From positions 1 through 27,498 of IMG/VR virus record IMGVR_UViG_3300019754_000016: 27,498 bases of DNA. One strand, given 5' to 3'. Position numbers and translations under genes: made by a program. The stretch is from a virus. Positions within the stretch are counted from its first letter, which is position 1, and each line of letters opens with the position of its first letter. Below the pieces are notes generated by a model, which had not been told where the DNA came from, made no database searches, and saw nothing but the letters and a program-made list of their open reading frames with translations. Shown in pieces: positions 13,348 through 20,732 of the stretch.

Positions 13348-13814
13348 TTAGATGCGTCTTAGTTGCATCATCTCAATTTTTTGTTCATGTTTCTTTATGG
13401 CTACTTTATGCATTAGTAACCATTTGCTGTTGATAATATTCAACTGCTTATCAATAGGTATCCCCATAGCCTCATATATCAAGGCACGCGACTCTAGCAT
13501 CAGCTCCTCATCATTAGGGAGCAATACTAAAAATTTGTAAGCTCTTTAAGCACCTTATCACTATCTTTATCTGCTAGACTCAAAGCATCATCATAGTCAA
13601 TACCAGCAGATGAAGCTATCTGCAAATAACCGACCAATTTACCTTTCTCTGACTCTCTTGAGATACTTACATTATCGTGACCATTTAACTCTGTTAGAGA
13701 TAAAACTGTAATAGTTTTTTTACTTTTACCTACCTCAATCTCTTTTTTCTTACCAAATGGATAAGGTCTTGATAATTCAACTTCTGTTACACCATATTCA
13801 ACTTTTTCACTCAT
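13348..13814 (-). CDS. E: E+E' tail assembly chaperone fusion made by -1 ribosomal frameshift
   Basis: The E frame ends in ACA AAT TTT TAG. The heptamer A AAT TTT (13530-13536 on the minus strand) is a canonical X XXY YYZ slippery site directly before the stop. Slipping back one base opens a frame of 60 codons to the TAA at 13348, continuing LVLLPNDEELMLESRALIYE, then AMGIPIDKQLNI and KWLLMHK. The fusion would be 155 aa. P2 E/E+E' and lambda G/GT chaperones are made this way, with the longer form binding the tape measure. The extended frame is open, occupies an otherwise empty gap and has no good start codon of its own, which supports frameshifting. Confidence 0.8.
13527..13814 (-). CDS. E: Tail assembly chaperone E
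   Basis: Protein of 95 aa, matching P2 gpE (91 aa). VELSRPYPFGKKKEIEVGKSKKTITVLSL followed by a helical half (DYDDALSLADKDSDKVLKEL) is the pattern of the E/41/14 chaperone family, which coats the tape measure before the tube polymerises. TAGGAGA precedes the ATG. It follows FII, as in P2. It is the unshifted product of the E/E' pair. Confidence 0.85.
   Translation of the reverse strand: MSEKVEYGVTEVELSRPYPFGKKKEIEVGKSKKTITVLSLTELNGHDNVSISRESEKGKLVGYLQIASSAGIDYDDALSLADKDSDKVLKELTNF
13530..13536 (-). promoter_or_regulatory. -1 frameshift slippery heptamer A AAT TTT
   Basis: Read on the minus strand, the last two sense codons of E (AAT TTT) plus the preceding A form AAATTTT immediately upstream of TAG. 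Both P- and A-site tRNAs can re-pair after a one-base backward slip. No strong downstream pseudoknot is evident, but stop-codon proximity can stimulate slipping. Confidence 0.75.
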
Positions 13815-13828
13815 TTATATCTCCTATT

Positions 13829-14314
13829 TTAAAGTACATTCTTAGCGAATTTTTCAAGCAAATTCACACCATTTCCACCTAGTATAAGCTCTAACTTCTC
13901 TCTACTATATTTAACAGTTTGAGAGCCACTTACTACCTCTTCAAAGTTATCTATACGACCCTCCAAAGTTCGGCTGATATATTCACCCTCTTTTGTATCT
14001 GTACCTACTTTATGTAGTTGACAATTCATAGTCGCGGAGTAGGGTACATCTACACCGTTTTCACGGATATTCCCCTTTATGATGAACGACTCTCCAGCCA
14101 TCATAGCTGACAGATAAGAACCGCTCATGTCGTGGACTTGGATACTAATCTTTGCAGATTTTGGTATACCTGTAGACTCTTCGTCTACTACCTCAAACTC
14201 CCACTCGGGTAGTTTTACATCACCTGTCTTACCAAATGTATTCTTACCACCCATTACGATGGTTAAACCGCTAAGAACAGAACCCGTATTACCTAGACCT
14301 TGTTTTGTTGCCAT
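13829..14314 (-). CDS. FII: Contractile tail tube protein FII
   Basis: Protein of 161 aa (P2 FII is 172). VKLPEWEFEVVDEESTGIPK and KISIQVHDMSGSYLSAMMAGESFIIKG carry the conserved P2 FII pattern, in which an N-terminal LP.l.....e..gaG.....d strand is followed by charge-poor beta strands. KEGEYISRTLEGRIDNFEEV and KYSREKLELILGGN complete the fold. It forms the inner tube that is driven through the target envelope when the sheath contracts. AGGATAGAGAG precedes the ATG, and the sheath gene lies directly upstream. Confidence 0.9.
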   Translation of the reverse strand: MATKQGLGNTGSVLSGLTIVMGGKNTFGKTGDVKLPEWEFEVVDEESTGIPKSAKISIQVHDMSGSYLSAMMAGESFIIKGNIRENGVDVPYSATMNCQLHKVGTDTKEGEYISRTLEGRIDNFEEVVSGSQTVKYSREKLELILGGNGVNLLEKFAKNVL

Positions 14315-14318
14315 CTCT

Positions 14319-15515
14319 CTATCCTTGTGTTAGATTTTCTATCGCGTAGTATTCGTTTGTAGCGAGTGGTTGGATAACCATCGTACGCATACCCAGGTTG
14401 TTTCCTGCGATATAGTCCATATATATCGTACCTACAGCAACCTCTTCGGGTGTATTTTGATCACTCCATCTCGTTCTTGCACCTACAGCTGAACCAGCTT
14501 TTACTGCTTTACCCATAAAGGCTTCTGCATCAGCTTTGGCTAGATTGAAAACATCTGTCATAGGTCTATGTTTGTGCTTAACAAGAGTTCTCTGCAAACT
14601 CTCACTAATACCATCAAAGAAGCGGATAGTATCTAGTTTGTTAAAACGCTCATCGTCAAGAGGAGTTTCAAAATTGTATAACTTCCAACCGTCATCATTG
14701 AGCAGAACTGCACCGCCTGCATTGCAAATAATGTTAACTGCACACTCTTCTAGACCCTCTTCATAGTCGAGATGTGTGGTTGTTGACTCTACATCTTGAA
14801 TATTTCTGTTAGCGTGATCAAAGCAGAAGCCAAACTCTCCAAGCATTGAATCCCAATACGCTATATGACCAGCAACTATTGCAGAGTTAGGTTTCTCTAT
14901 AGTTGCATTCTCATAAACTGACCAAGCTCTCCTATAGAAAGGAAATACTAACTGTCTACGAGACCCTAGAGCTTCTAGTGCAGGTAAAGCCTCTGCTACT
15001 GTAGTGAGGTGTAGATCTCTGATAGCTATAGTCTTGGTATCTGTAGCCAATACCTCAAGAGCGTTATAGATAGTGATATCGTTAGAGAACCACGACGCTA
15101 TTGCTATACGCACTTTTGTAGCGTATCCATAGATAGTTCTTGAGAACTTTAGATTGTTTACTGCTAGCTCTATGTCAGTTTTGATCTGTGCATCACCATA
15201 GAACTCTTGTGGTGCGTTTAGTAGATGATCTTCTGTAACAGCTACTAGAGAGATAACTATAGGACTCTTTACATTTTGTCTATCTATATCCCACAAATCC
15301 TCTCTGATAGTTCCTTTTACATCTGCAAAGACTACAAGAGCCTCTTCAGCACTGTTAAATCTCAACAAGTTCTTATTGTCAGCCAGTGTGGCTTTCAGAC
15401 CATCGCTAAAGTTAGTTGTTACTGCTGTACCTACCACACCTATCACGGTTGTACTCTCAATCCTTGTGGCTGTAGCACTCATATTTTTTACGGGTAATAC
15501 TTTAATCCCAGGCAT
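14319..15515 (-). CDS. FI: Contractile tail sheath protein FI
   Basis: Protein of 398 aa, the length of P2 FI (396). MPGIKVLPVKNMSATATRIE, then TTVIGVVGTAV is the usual sheath opening with the VigiVGtA strand. ALEALGSRRQLVFPFY and SAIVAGHIAYWDSMLGEFGFCFDHANRNI match the family core. LDDERFNKLDTIRFFDGI and the C-terminal ENLTQG region fit the interlocking arms. It polymerises around the FII tube in an extended state and contracts on firing. GAAAGGAAA precedes the ATG. The full length with no visible damage argues that the tail module is under selection rather than decaying. Confidence 0.93.
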   Translation of the reverse strand: MPGIKVLPVKNMSATATRIESTTVIGVVGTAVTTNFSDGLKATLADNKNLLRFNSAEEALVVFADVKGTIREDLWDIDRQNVKSPIVISLVAVTEDHLLNAPQEFYGDAQIKTDIELAVNNLKFSRTIYGYATKVRIAIASWFSNDITIYNALEVLATDTKTIAIRDLHLTTVAEALPALEALGSRRQLVFPFYRRAWSVYENATIEKPNSAIVAGHIAYWDSMLGEFGFCFDHANRNIQDVESTTTHLDYEEGLEECAVNIICNAGGAVLLNDDGWKLYNFETPLDDERFNKLDTIRFFDGISESLQRTLVKHKHRPMTDVFNLAKADAEAFMGKAVKAGSAVGARTRWSDQNTPEEVAVGTIYMDYIAGNNLGMRTMVIQPLATNEYYAIENLTQG

Positions 15516-15740
15516 TTAATTTCCTTTCTCTATTTCTAAATTTCCATTTTCCAAATCATAGGTGATACCATCACCACAGACACCTTTTAAGATAACTTCA
15601 CCACTATCTACTATCTCAAAATCACTACACATCCAACAAGTCAAAGACTCATCATCATTTTTTTTGTAGAGGTGGTGATTTGCATCATTTGCAAAATGCT
15701 CAACCAGCTCTTCAATGAACAAAACCGCATTACTTCTCAT
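15516..15740 (-). CDS. Hypothetical protein (74 aa) between tail genes
   Basis: An ATG at 15740 with GAGGAG 8 bases upstream is preferred over an in-frame non-ATG start at 15794. The product is acidic, beginning MRSNAVLFIEELVEHFANDA, with HHLYKKNDDESLTCWMCSDF holding a CWMC pair, and ends in beta-strand-like repeats (GVCGDGITYDLENGN). It has no signal or membrane segment. It overlaps the PLA2-like gene by 11 bases and directly precedes the sheath gene. Accessory or chaperone roles are possible; the family is not recognised. Confidence 0.6.
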   Translation of the reverse strand: MRSNAVLFIEELVEHFANDANHHLYKKNDDESLTCWMCSDFEIVDSGEVILKGVCGDGITYDLENGNLEIEKGN

Positions 15741-16002
15741 TTTTACTCCTCTGTGCTTTTTTCCAAAAGTGCCAACCAGCAACACGAACCCCAAACCACA
15801 TGCTTACTGCTATAGTCTTGTTTGCGTGTTTTTTGAGACAGTTATAAAACTTTGCATCTGCTTTCCATCTGCTAACTCTTTGGCGTGTGTAGCTTGCATC
15901 GTGAAGCTTGCAACAAGGAGTTAGAATAAAGCCCTTAAAATTATCCCAAAAGCAAGTGCAGTAACCACGATTGCAAGCTGTATATATAAATTTAAAAAAC
16001 AT
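15730..16002 (-). CDS. Phospholipase A2-like small protein in the tail operon
   Basis: Protein of 90 aa. FILTPCCKLHDASYTRQRVS contains a C-C-x-x-H-D-x-x-Y arrangement (Cys30, Cys31, His34, Asp35, Tyr38), the catalytic loop pattern of PLA2-type enzymes, and RWKADAKFYNCLKKHA supplies the second helix with Ala-Asp (Asp49). Several extra cysteines (10, 15, 17, 55) could form disulfides. A hydrophobic-aromatic C-terminal helix (IAVSMWFGVRVAGWHFW) could touch membranes. PLA2-like domains occur in some phage and parvovirus particles for membrane penetration. It follows the tail fibre chaperone-like gene, overlapping it by 11 bases. Enzymatic activity is inferred from motif only; a structural HDxxY protein is the alternative. 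Confidence 0.5.
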   Translation of the reverse strand: MFFKFIYTACNRGYCTCFWDNFKGFILTPCCKLHDASYTRQRVSRWKADAKFYNCLKKHANKTIAVSMWFGVRVAGWHFWKKAQRSKNEK

Positions 16003-16510
16003 CTGGGAACTCCATATAGTTAGGCTCTCTACCCTCTTCTATAGCTAGCTTACCCTCGATGATAGCTTGCTCTGCCCACTCTGTGCGTATAGCTACTTTG
16101 ACTAACTTTTCATAAAACGGTCTAATCTGCTCTTCTACACTAGAGAGTATATTTTCTAAAGTTTGACCACTAAAAAAGAGAGTGGCATAGTTGACTACTT
16201 TTTGCTCTATCTCTGTTTGACCAAGTGCTACTAGTTTGGTTCTGTAGGCATTTGACCACATTAGGTCTTGGCTTTGTGCAGATTGACTGTATACGCTATA
16301 TATGTATATCTCTATATTTTTGTATTTTTGTTCTAGTTCTAGTATAATTTTTTCTTCATCTGTATATTTAGGTTCTGCTTTGTTTTCTTTAAACCATTCT
16401 GCCAGCTCTTTTTCATCATCTACATCATAATCAAAAGGAATAATTCTCTCATCATATAAACCAAAATTGACTAACCAGCCGTCATCACTTATCTTTACTT
16501 TTTTTATCAT
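15992..16510 (-). CDS. Putative tail fibre assembly protein (gpG position)
   Basis: Protein of 172 aa directly after the tail fibre gene, where P2 gpG and related fibre chaperones sit. It starts MIKKVKISDDGWLVNFGLYDE, followed by FDYDVDDEKELAEWFKENKA, then a long helical region with Glu- and Gln-rich segments. It lacks clear sequence similarity to gpG that I can see, and the assignment is positional. The beginning resembles short beta-strand adaptor proteins with a predicted lead domain. GAGAGG precedes the ATG. Confidence 0.45.
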   Translation of the reverse strand: MIKKVKISDDGWLVNFGLYDERIIPFDYDVDDEKELAEWFKENKAEPKYTDEEKIILELEQKYKNIEIYIYSVYSQSAQSQDLMWSNAYRTKLVALGQTEIEQKVVNYATLFFSGQTLENILSSVEEQIRPFYEKLVKVAIRTEWAEQAIIEGKLAIEEGREPNYMEFPDVF

Positions 16511-16514
16511 TTTT

Positions 16515-17360
16515 TTACCTCTCCACCCTAACTATATATCTTGCTTTTACATTAGCTCTATTTACAAGAGCATATCCGCCCTGATGTCTACCATACGACT
16601 CCTCTACCAAAAAAAACATCCTACCGTCAGAGGAGATAGAGGTTTTAGCTACTTCTCGTACTGTATCTAGCACACCATACTGATAAAACATAATCTCTCC
16701 TGAACCATTACCAGAGCTTATGCCTGTTATGGTCGAATCTGCTTTTTTTAACGCTTGCAGTACATCATATTTAAAGCTAAAAGGATCATCTCTAGGCATT
16801 TGTATCGAAAATCCATTCAGCTCAATTGCTACAGATATAAAAGCAGTATTTCCTACCGATCTAATTTCCACGCTAATAAAACCAACGCCAATTGCGGTAT
16901 CTCCGAATACATTTTCTTCTGTTATGTATGTATCTGCTTCATCAGCCACTGAATACGAATGCCAAGTTTGAGCGTATCTTGCGAAAGATGCCGAATTTAA
17001 ATTATTTAATTTATCTGAATTAGAAGCAGTACCTGTTAAGGGTAGATAATTATGTGTATGATTGGCTAATGCATATTTACTTAAGTCTATGGATGTTAAT
17101 GCTGAATCTAATTCTGTAATAGCATTAGCATTAGCCTCTACAGCACTTTTCAGCCAATTAGTCCTAGAACCTAACTGTTTGAAGACAGTAGAGTTTGGTG
17201 CGTGTTGCCCTCCTAGGTCATCTGTGGTAGAAGATGGTGCATGCAGGTTTGTACACCACTTGTTATCCTCACCAAGGACAATAAGTGTCTCTTCTATGAC
17301 TATGTCTTTATCTTCTAATTCAACCCCATTCGTTTCAAGCTGTGCTTGTGTATATTCCAT
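16515..17360 (-). CDS. H: Tail fibre protein (gpH-like), short
   Basis: About 281 aa from the ATG at 17360 (GGAGG upstream; a TTG at 17372 is less likely). The N-terminal part (HAPSSTTDDLGGQHAPNSTV) and SKYALANHTHNYLPLTGTAS, then DKLNNLNSASFARYA, are typical collar and repeat elements of tail fibres (NHTH and A.A.kLnn). The C-terminus is a beta-rich unit (SGEIMFYQYGV, then GRMFFLVEESYGRHQGGYALV) that should carry the receptor-binding tip. It is much shorter than P2 gpH (669 aa) or R-pyocin fibres, so it is either a short fibre or a reduced version. The tip decides which strains the particle binds. Confidence 0.8.
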   Translation of the reverse strand: MEYTQAQLETNGVELEDKDIVIEETLIVLGEDNKWCTNLHAPSSTTDDLGGQHAPNSTVFKQLGSRTNWLKSAVEANANAITELDSALTSIDLSKYALANHTHNYLPLTGTASNSDKLNNLNSASFARYAQTWHSYSVADEADTYITEENVFGDTAIGVGFISVEIRSVGNTAFISVAIELNGFSIQMPRDDPFSFKYDVLQALKKADSTITGISSGNGSGEIMFYQYGVLDTVREVAKTSISSDGRMFFLVEESYGRHQGGYALVNRANVKARYIVRVER

Positions 17361-17362
17361 AT

Positions 17363-17965
17363 TTACCTCCAAGTCCCGTGTTTTGTTGTTCCGTCATGTT
17401 TTGTTTTCCCATCGTGTAGATTTCTAAGCGTGCTGATAAAGCCCACTATCTCACACCTAGTTGGGATAGTAGTTCTAAGTAACCTATGTGCTAGTCTAAT
17501 CTGTCGCACTGAGGCTGGTACAGAGATAACTACAGCTATCTGCCACCAGCTGTTAATAGCTAGGTTGTAGATATTCATACCGCCGTTATGCTTGGAACTG
17601 CCATCGTGTTTGGAACTACCATCGTGTTTTTGCTTATGCTTATAGTCTTCTCTAGTCCAGTACTCTATTATCAGAGCTGGAGCTTCTAGCGTATGCAATC
17701 CGATGCTAGAAAGAGCATCCAACGCACTCTGTATAGTTCCTTTTTTGCCATATATCTTGCTAGAGTTGGCTATATAGTTCCTAGCTTCTCTCTCTGTCAT
17801 ATCAGCTATATTTAGATTTTCACTAACTGCAAGATGAGGCAATAGGGTAGCTTTGCAAGTCATAGGATTGGTATCTAGTTCCTCATAACTGCACATAGCT
17901 TTTTTGTCTAAAAACTCTGCAAAATTTTGATCTTTTATAGGATACTTATATGGTAAGAGTCTCAT
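17363..17965 (-). CDS. I: Baseplate/tail protein I
   Basis: Protein of 200 aa, near P2 gpI (176 aa). RLLPYKYPIKDQNFAEFLDK and TEREARNYIANSSKIYGKKG then TIQSALDALSSIGL match the gpI domain, which helps attach fibres to the baseplate. The central and C-terminal parts contain short repeats of KHDG type (residues ~113-129 and ~183-200), seen in many gpI-like proteins near the fibre junction. GAGGTAGCAG precedes the ATG. It overlaps gpJ by 4 bases (17962-17965) and is followed by the fibre gene. Confidence 0.82.
   Translation of the reverse strand: MRLLPYKYPIKDQNFAEFLDKKAMCSYEELDTNPMTCKATLLPHLAVSENLNIADMTEREARNYIANSSKIYGKKGTIQSALDALSSIGLHTLEAPALIIEYWTREDYKHKQKHDGSSKHDGSSKHNGGMNIYNLAINSWWQIAVVISVPASVRQIRLAHRLLRTTIPTRCEIVGFISTLRNLHDGKTKHDGTTKHGTWR
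17578..17640. repeat. Short in-frame tandem repeats in gpI coding region
   Basis: Units such as TTGGAACTGCCATCGTGTTT and near copies encode the KHDGSS units. Related CATCGTGT/CGTCATGT repeats encode the C-terminal KHDG units at 17363-17416. They give homologous tracts at the gpI-fibre boundary. Confidence 0.6.
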
Positions 17966-19077
17966 TCTGCTACCTCTCTAAAAGAGATATTTAGAACATC
18001 TATGACTATCACTTTTGTATCATCTATTATCAAGTCACTAAAGTCTGTATTGACTCTATAAACATTATCTAAATGGCACTTTCTAAGTACATCGGATAGA
18101 ACCAAATCTTGCCCGATAAAAAGAGAATCTTTGAAATTTGCTCTAATGACCTTTTCAGTCTCGACCGCTTCCAACAAGTCAAATAGCTCTATCTCTATAT
18201 CTAATGTGATATTCTCTACAACAGCTAAGAGCGGTGTAGGTTTGTCGCTTATAGGTCTTACAGTTTTATCGGTCAAAACTGTACTTATTCTCTCTAGCAT
18301 CGCTTCATCTGTCGAAGAGAAGCTATGTACTACTATATAGACAACTCCATCTGTTGCAGAGATCTTTACATCATCTATACGAGAGTCAGCAAATCTCGTA
18401 TAGTATTCGTATGCATCACTACAACCAGCGGTGCTATATTTAGCGTTTGATAAGATTATCCTCATTCTGTATCTCTCATCATCTTCTAGCACAAAACCAT
18501 TTTCAAAGCTACTCAACTGTTTTGGTGCTACCACAAAAGGAAGAGTAGTAACGATATTCTCACACTTCACCTCACTAGAGACTACATACTTATTAAGCTC
18601 TATTGCTCCCTGTACAGTCACATCACCTTTTTTTATAAGTAGATTCTCTACTATCACGGCTTCAAGAGGCTCTTGACTAGATGCATCTGTGCTATTGTTT
18701 AGGATTGTTCCTCCTGGTATAGTCACATCAAAAGGTAGAGTCGTAGAAAGTTCAAAGGTCATCAAAGCTCTAGGCTTCTCACCATTATCACGCACTACCT
18801 CTTTCTCTAGTCCTAAGTGATCTAGATTGATACCCGTAGCAGTTGTAACTAGCATCTGCCTAATAGTTTCATTTTTATCTGCTTGGTTGTGCATCTGTCT
18901 CAAAGTAAGTACTCTAAGCTTCTTCATATATGGGTCAGACTCAAGAGGTAACCAATCATTACCCAATACCTCTTTTGCTAAGAGTATATTATCAGCTAGT
19001 AATGTGTCGAACTCATCTACTTTTATAACTGTAGGTTCTGCTAATGTGTCTAATCTCTCTTGTATCTCTCTACTCAT
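17962..19077 (-). CDS. J: Baseplate assembly protein J (wedge)
   Basis: About 371 aa from the ATG at 19077, which overlaps the W stop (ATGAGTAG); an upstream GTG at 19092 is less likely. P2 gpJ is 302 aa. SREIQERLDTLAEPTVIKVDEFD opens with the gp47/J pattern, ALMTFELSTTLPFDVTIPGGT is the conserved GT..... strand, and NAKYSTAGCSDAYEYYTRFADSRIDDVKI closely resembles the J core (Ea..sTAGp..aY.y.A.sadp.V.dv). It forms the wedge that triggers sheath contraction. Gene order W-J-I matches P2. Confidence 0.9.
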   Translation of the reverse strand: MSREIQERLDTLAEPTVIKVDEFDTLLADNILLAKEVLGNDWLPLESDPYMKKLRVLTLRQMHNQADKNETIRQMLVTTATGINLDHLGLEKEVVRDNGEKPRALMTFELSTTLPFDVTIPGGTILNNSTDASSQEPLEAVIVENLLIKKGDVTVQGAIELNKYVVSSEVKCENIVTTLPFVVAPKQLSSFENGFVLEDDERYRMRIILSNAKYSTAGCSDAYEYYTRFADSRIDDVKISATDGVVYIVVHSFSSTDEAMLERISTVLTDKTVRPISDKPTPLLAVVENITLDIEIELFDLLEAVETEKVIRANFKDSLFIGQDLVLSDVLRKCHLDNVYRVNTDFSDLIIDDTKVIVIDVLNISFREVAE

Positions 19078-19408
19078 ACGACAAAACCCCACTTATTACA
19101 CCTACATTCAAATGTACATTGAATTTAACAGTGCCTATATGCATCTCTGATAGGTCAAAAAAAGCTTTTTGAAAAGACAATCTAGGGTCAAAGTTACATG
19201 CATCTTTAAAATCTCTACGAATATCTATCATAGAAGAGTCATTAAGTGTCCTATGTTTCCTAGTAGGGAACAAAGTACCATAGGTAGGTAGATGCACTAC
19301 AGAGCGTAATTTGGTCATAAGTGCATCTGTCCAGCTATCTATAGGAGATACGGCATAGCCGAAGCCGTCTGTCGGTATAGTGGTGTCTAGTATCTCTATC
19401 TTTATCAT
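19070..19408 (-). CDS. W: Baseplate protein W (gp25-like)
   Basis: Protein of 112 aa (P2 gpW is 115). LRSVVHLPTYGTLFPTRKHR corresponds to the gp25/GPW region, where a G.r...peyGs.lw segment leads into a Asp/Arg-rich helix (IDIRRDFKDACNFDPRL) and ends in beta strands. W starts the baseplate sheath platform. It overlaps V by 4 bases and J by 8, so the three are coupled. Confidence 0.85.
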   Translation of the reverse strand: MIKIEILDTTIPTDGFGYAVSPIDSWTDALMTKLRSVVHLPTYGTLFPTRKHRTLNDSSMIDIRRDFKDACNFDPRLSFQKAFFDLSEMHIGTVKFNVHLNVGVISGVLSYE

Positions 19409-19839
19409 ATTACTTTACCATTCACAGAGACTACACCGAAAAACTCTATTTTTGGTGCAGTTATCTTCACATCGCAGGGAGTTTCTATCTCTATAGTTTT
19501 CTCTTTTAGGTTATGTTTGTAGATCGTGCCATCTTCAGCCCAAAAGATAATGTTATCCTCATCTATTAGCTCGTGGTGTGGTACTCCGTCATAGGCTATA
19601 TTATTATCTACATGGCCATCTTCATTTTTCCCCTCGTGATTGACGACTCTTACTTGGTCACCTTCGCGTGGTGGTATATGTGCTTTGAACGCACTTGATA
19701 TAGTAGAGGTATATGGAAGCCAATTAGTGTCTCTATCATCTACTAGTACTTTCACCTCACATTGTTTACCAGCACCTAGAGCTACATAGCGTATTTCAGA
19801 GATGCGACCTAGTTGCTCGTTCATCGCTTCATCTTTCAT
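19405..19839 (-). CDS. V: Baseplate spike protein V
   Basis: Protein of 144 aa in the phage baseplate assembly protein V family. Near the N-terminus VLVDDRDTNWLPYTSTISSA is the conserved strand of the OB domain (the place of W.p.......G), and REGDQVRVVNHEGK the typical eGdqV.v....Gd segment. The C-terminus has short repeats (IFWAEDGTIYKHNLKEKTIEI and CDVKITAPKIEFFGVVSVNG) that build the beta-helix spike. It is shorter than P2 gpV (211 aa), and the apical HxH metal site cannot be seen, so the spike may be blunt or use another tip protein. AGGAG precedes the ATG; it overlaps the o-spanin stop. Confidence 0.85.
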   Translation of the reverse strand: MKDEAMNEQLGRISEIRYVALGAGKQCEVKVLVDDRDTNWLPYTSTISSAFKAHIPPREGDQVRVVNHEGKNEDGHVDNNIAYDGVPHHELIDEDNIIFWAEDGTIYKHNLKEKTIEIETPCDVKITAPKIEFFGVVSVNGKVI

Positions 19840-20110
19840 TTAGAAGCTCCTGAAGAGAATTTAACTTTTCTGCGTTTTGGTAGTGTGCTTGGAGTAGTGC
19901 CATTCCATAGGCTCTTAGCTCATCTTCACCTTTGGCTATCTCTACATCTTTTAGAGTGTCAGGTGAGGGTGCAGGTGTAGCCACCAACAGCTCTGCTGGT
20001 ACTGTAGGCTCTACTACTTTGTACTCTGTTACTACTGTAGGCTCTATCACTTTGCTACTGCAAGCTGTTAGCGTGAGCAATAAAGTTATTGATAGTATCA
20101 ATTTTCGCAT
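19829..20110 (-). CDS. Rz1-like outer membrane spanin lipoprotein
   Basis: Protein of 93 aa with a lipobox signal (LLLTLTAC). The mature part is proline-rich at its start (VIEPTVVTEYKVVEPTVPAELL), a hallmark of o-spanins, and ends in a helical tail. It overlaps the upstream i-spanin-like gene by 56 bases in another frame, the classical nested Rz/Rz1 arrangement. The pair joins the inner and outer membranes during lysis. GAGAGAGG lies upstream of the ATG at 20110. Confidence 0.8.
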   Translation of the reverse strand: MRKLILSITLLLTLTACSSKVIEPTVVTEYKVVEPTVPAELLVATPAPSPDTLKDVEIAKGEDELRAYGMALLQAHYQNAEKLNSLQELLNER

Positions 20111-20363
20111 GACCTCTCTCCTTTGCTATTTTTGCTTTAAATCTTGTGAGTATTTCATTTCTCTTTTTGTTCTTTGCTATTAGCTTGAGTAGTGATTCAT
20201 CACAGCTCTTTGATGCGTTGGTCGCTGTGGTGATATCTGCTTGTAGTGTTAAGATGTTCTTTTGTTCTACTTCTCTCTCTTTGTTTTGCCATACTAGGTA
20301 GGCTACTAGAGCTATTATTATGGCTATTAGGAAAAAAGGGATTAGGTTTTTTAGGTTAGACAT
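20055..20363 (-). CDS. Rz-like inner membrane spanin
   Basis: Protein of 102 aa. A single N-terminal transmembrane segment (LIPFFLIAIIIALVAYLVW) is followed by a charged coiled-coil periplasmic domain (NKEREVEQKNILTLQADITT onward). Its 3' end overlaps the Rz1-like lipoprotein, and its 5' end overlaps the holin-like gene. Together with Rz1 it fuses the two membranes in the last step of Gram-negative lysis. Length and topology are as expected for Rz. Confidence 0.75.
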   Translation of the reverse strand: MSNLKNLIPFFLIAIIIALVAYLVWQNKEREVEQKNILTLQADITTATNASKSCDESLLKLIAKNKKRNEILTRFKAKIAKERGHAKIDTINNFIAHANSLQ

Positions 20364-20703
20364 GATCTTGACCTTTGCTAACTAAAAGCAATAGTTGCTT
20401 TTTTACTTCTTCATAACACTCTCTAGTATTTTGTCTCTCAAGCTCTGTAGTTTTTGTTATTAGAGCTATTACTTCTCTGTTGTGTGTTTCAGATTCTTTA
20501 TATAGTAGATTAAAATTGGTTTGATTTTCAACCATTTTGTCGAGAGTTTTAGATAGATTCTTTTGATATCCTTTGTCACTTAGTATGACCCAAAGCAAGA
20601 TAGCAGATATGAGAAAATACATTATCATAGATGCACCGATCACGCCTTGTTCTAAAAATTTATCTCCAACGGTGTATGCTACATTTTCTAAAGATTTTGT
20701 CAT
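20356..20703 (-). CDS. Holin-like membrane protein, first gene of the lysis and tail operon
   Basis: Protein of 115 aa with one hydrophobic segment near the N-terminus (GVIGASMIMYFLISAILLWVIL, about residues 20-41) and a coiled coil behind it containing KTLDKMVENQTNFN and TTELERQNTRECYEEVKKQL. One membrane span with a charged cytoplasmic helix resembles BhlA/UviB-type holins and phage-encoded lysis regulators. It overlaps the Rz-like gene, and it lies directly downstream of the strong promoter at 20733-20762. A classical holin role is likely but not certain; it could be an antiholin. Confidence 0.6.
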   Translation of the reverse strand: MTKSLENVAYTVGDKFLEQGVIGASMIMYFLISAILLWVILSDKGYQKNLSKTLDKMVENQTNFNLLYKESETHNREVIALITKTTELERQNTRECYEEVKKQLLLLVSKGQDHV

Positions 20704-20732
20704 TTTTTGCCTAATTTTGTTTGATTGCTAAC

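Noticed and set aside
13352-13540. Plus-strand 62-codon ORF over the E' region
   Set aside because: The minus-strand E' extension, reached by a canonical slippery site, explains this stretch better.
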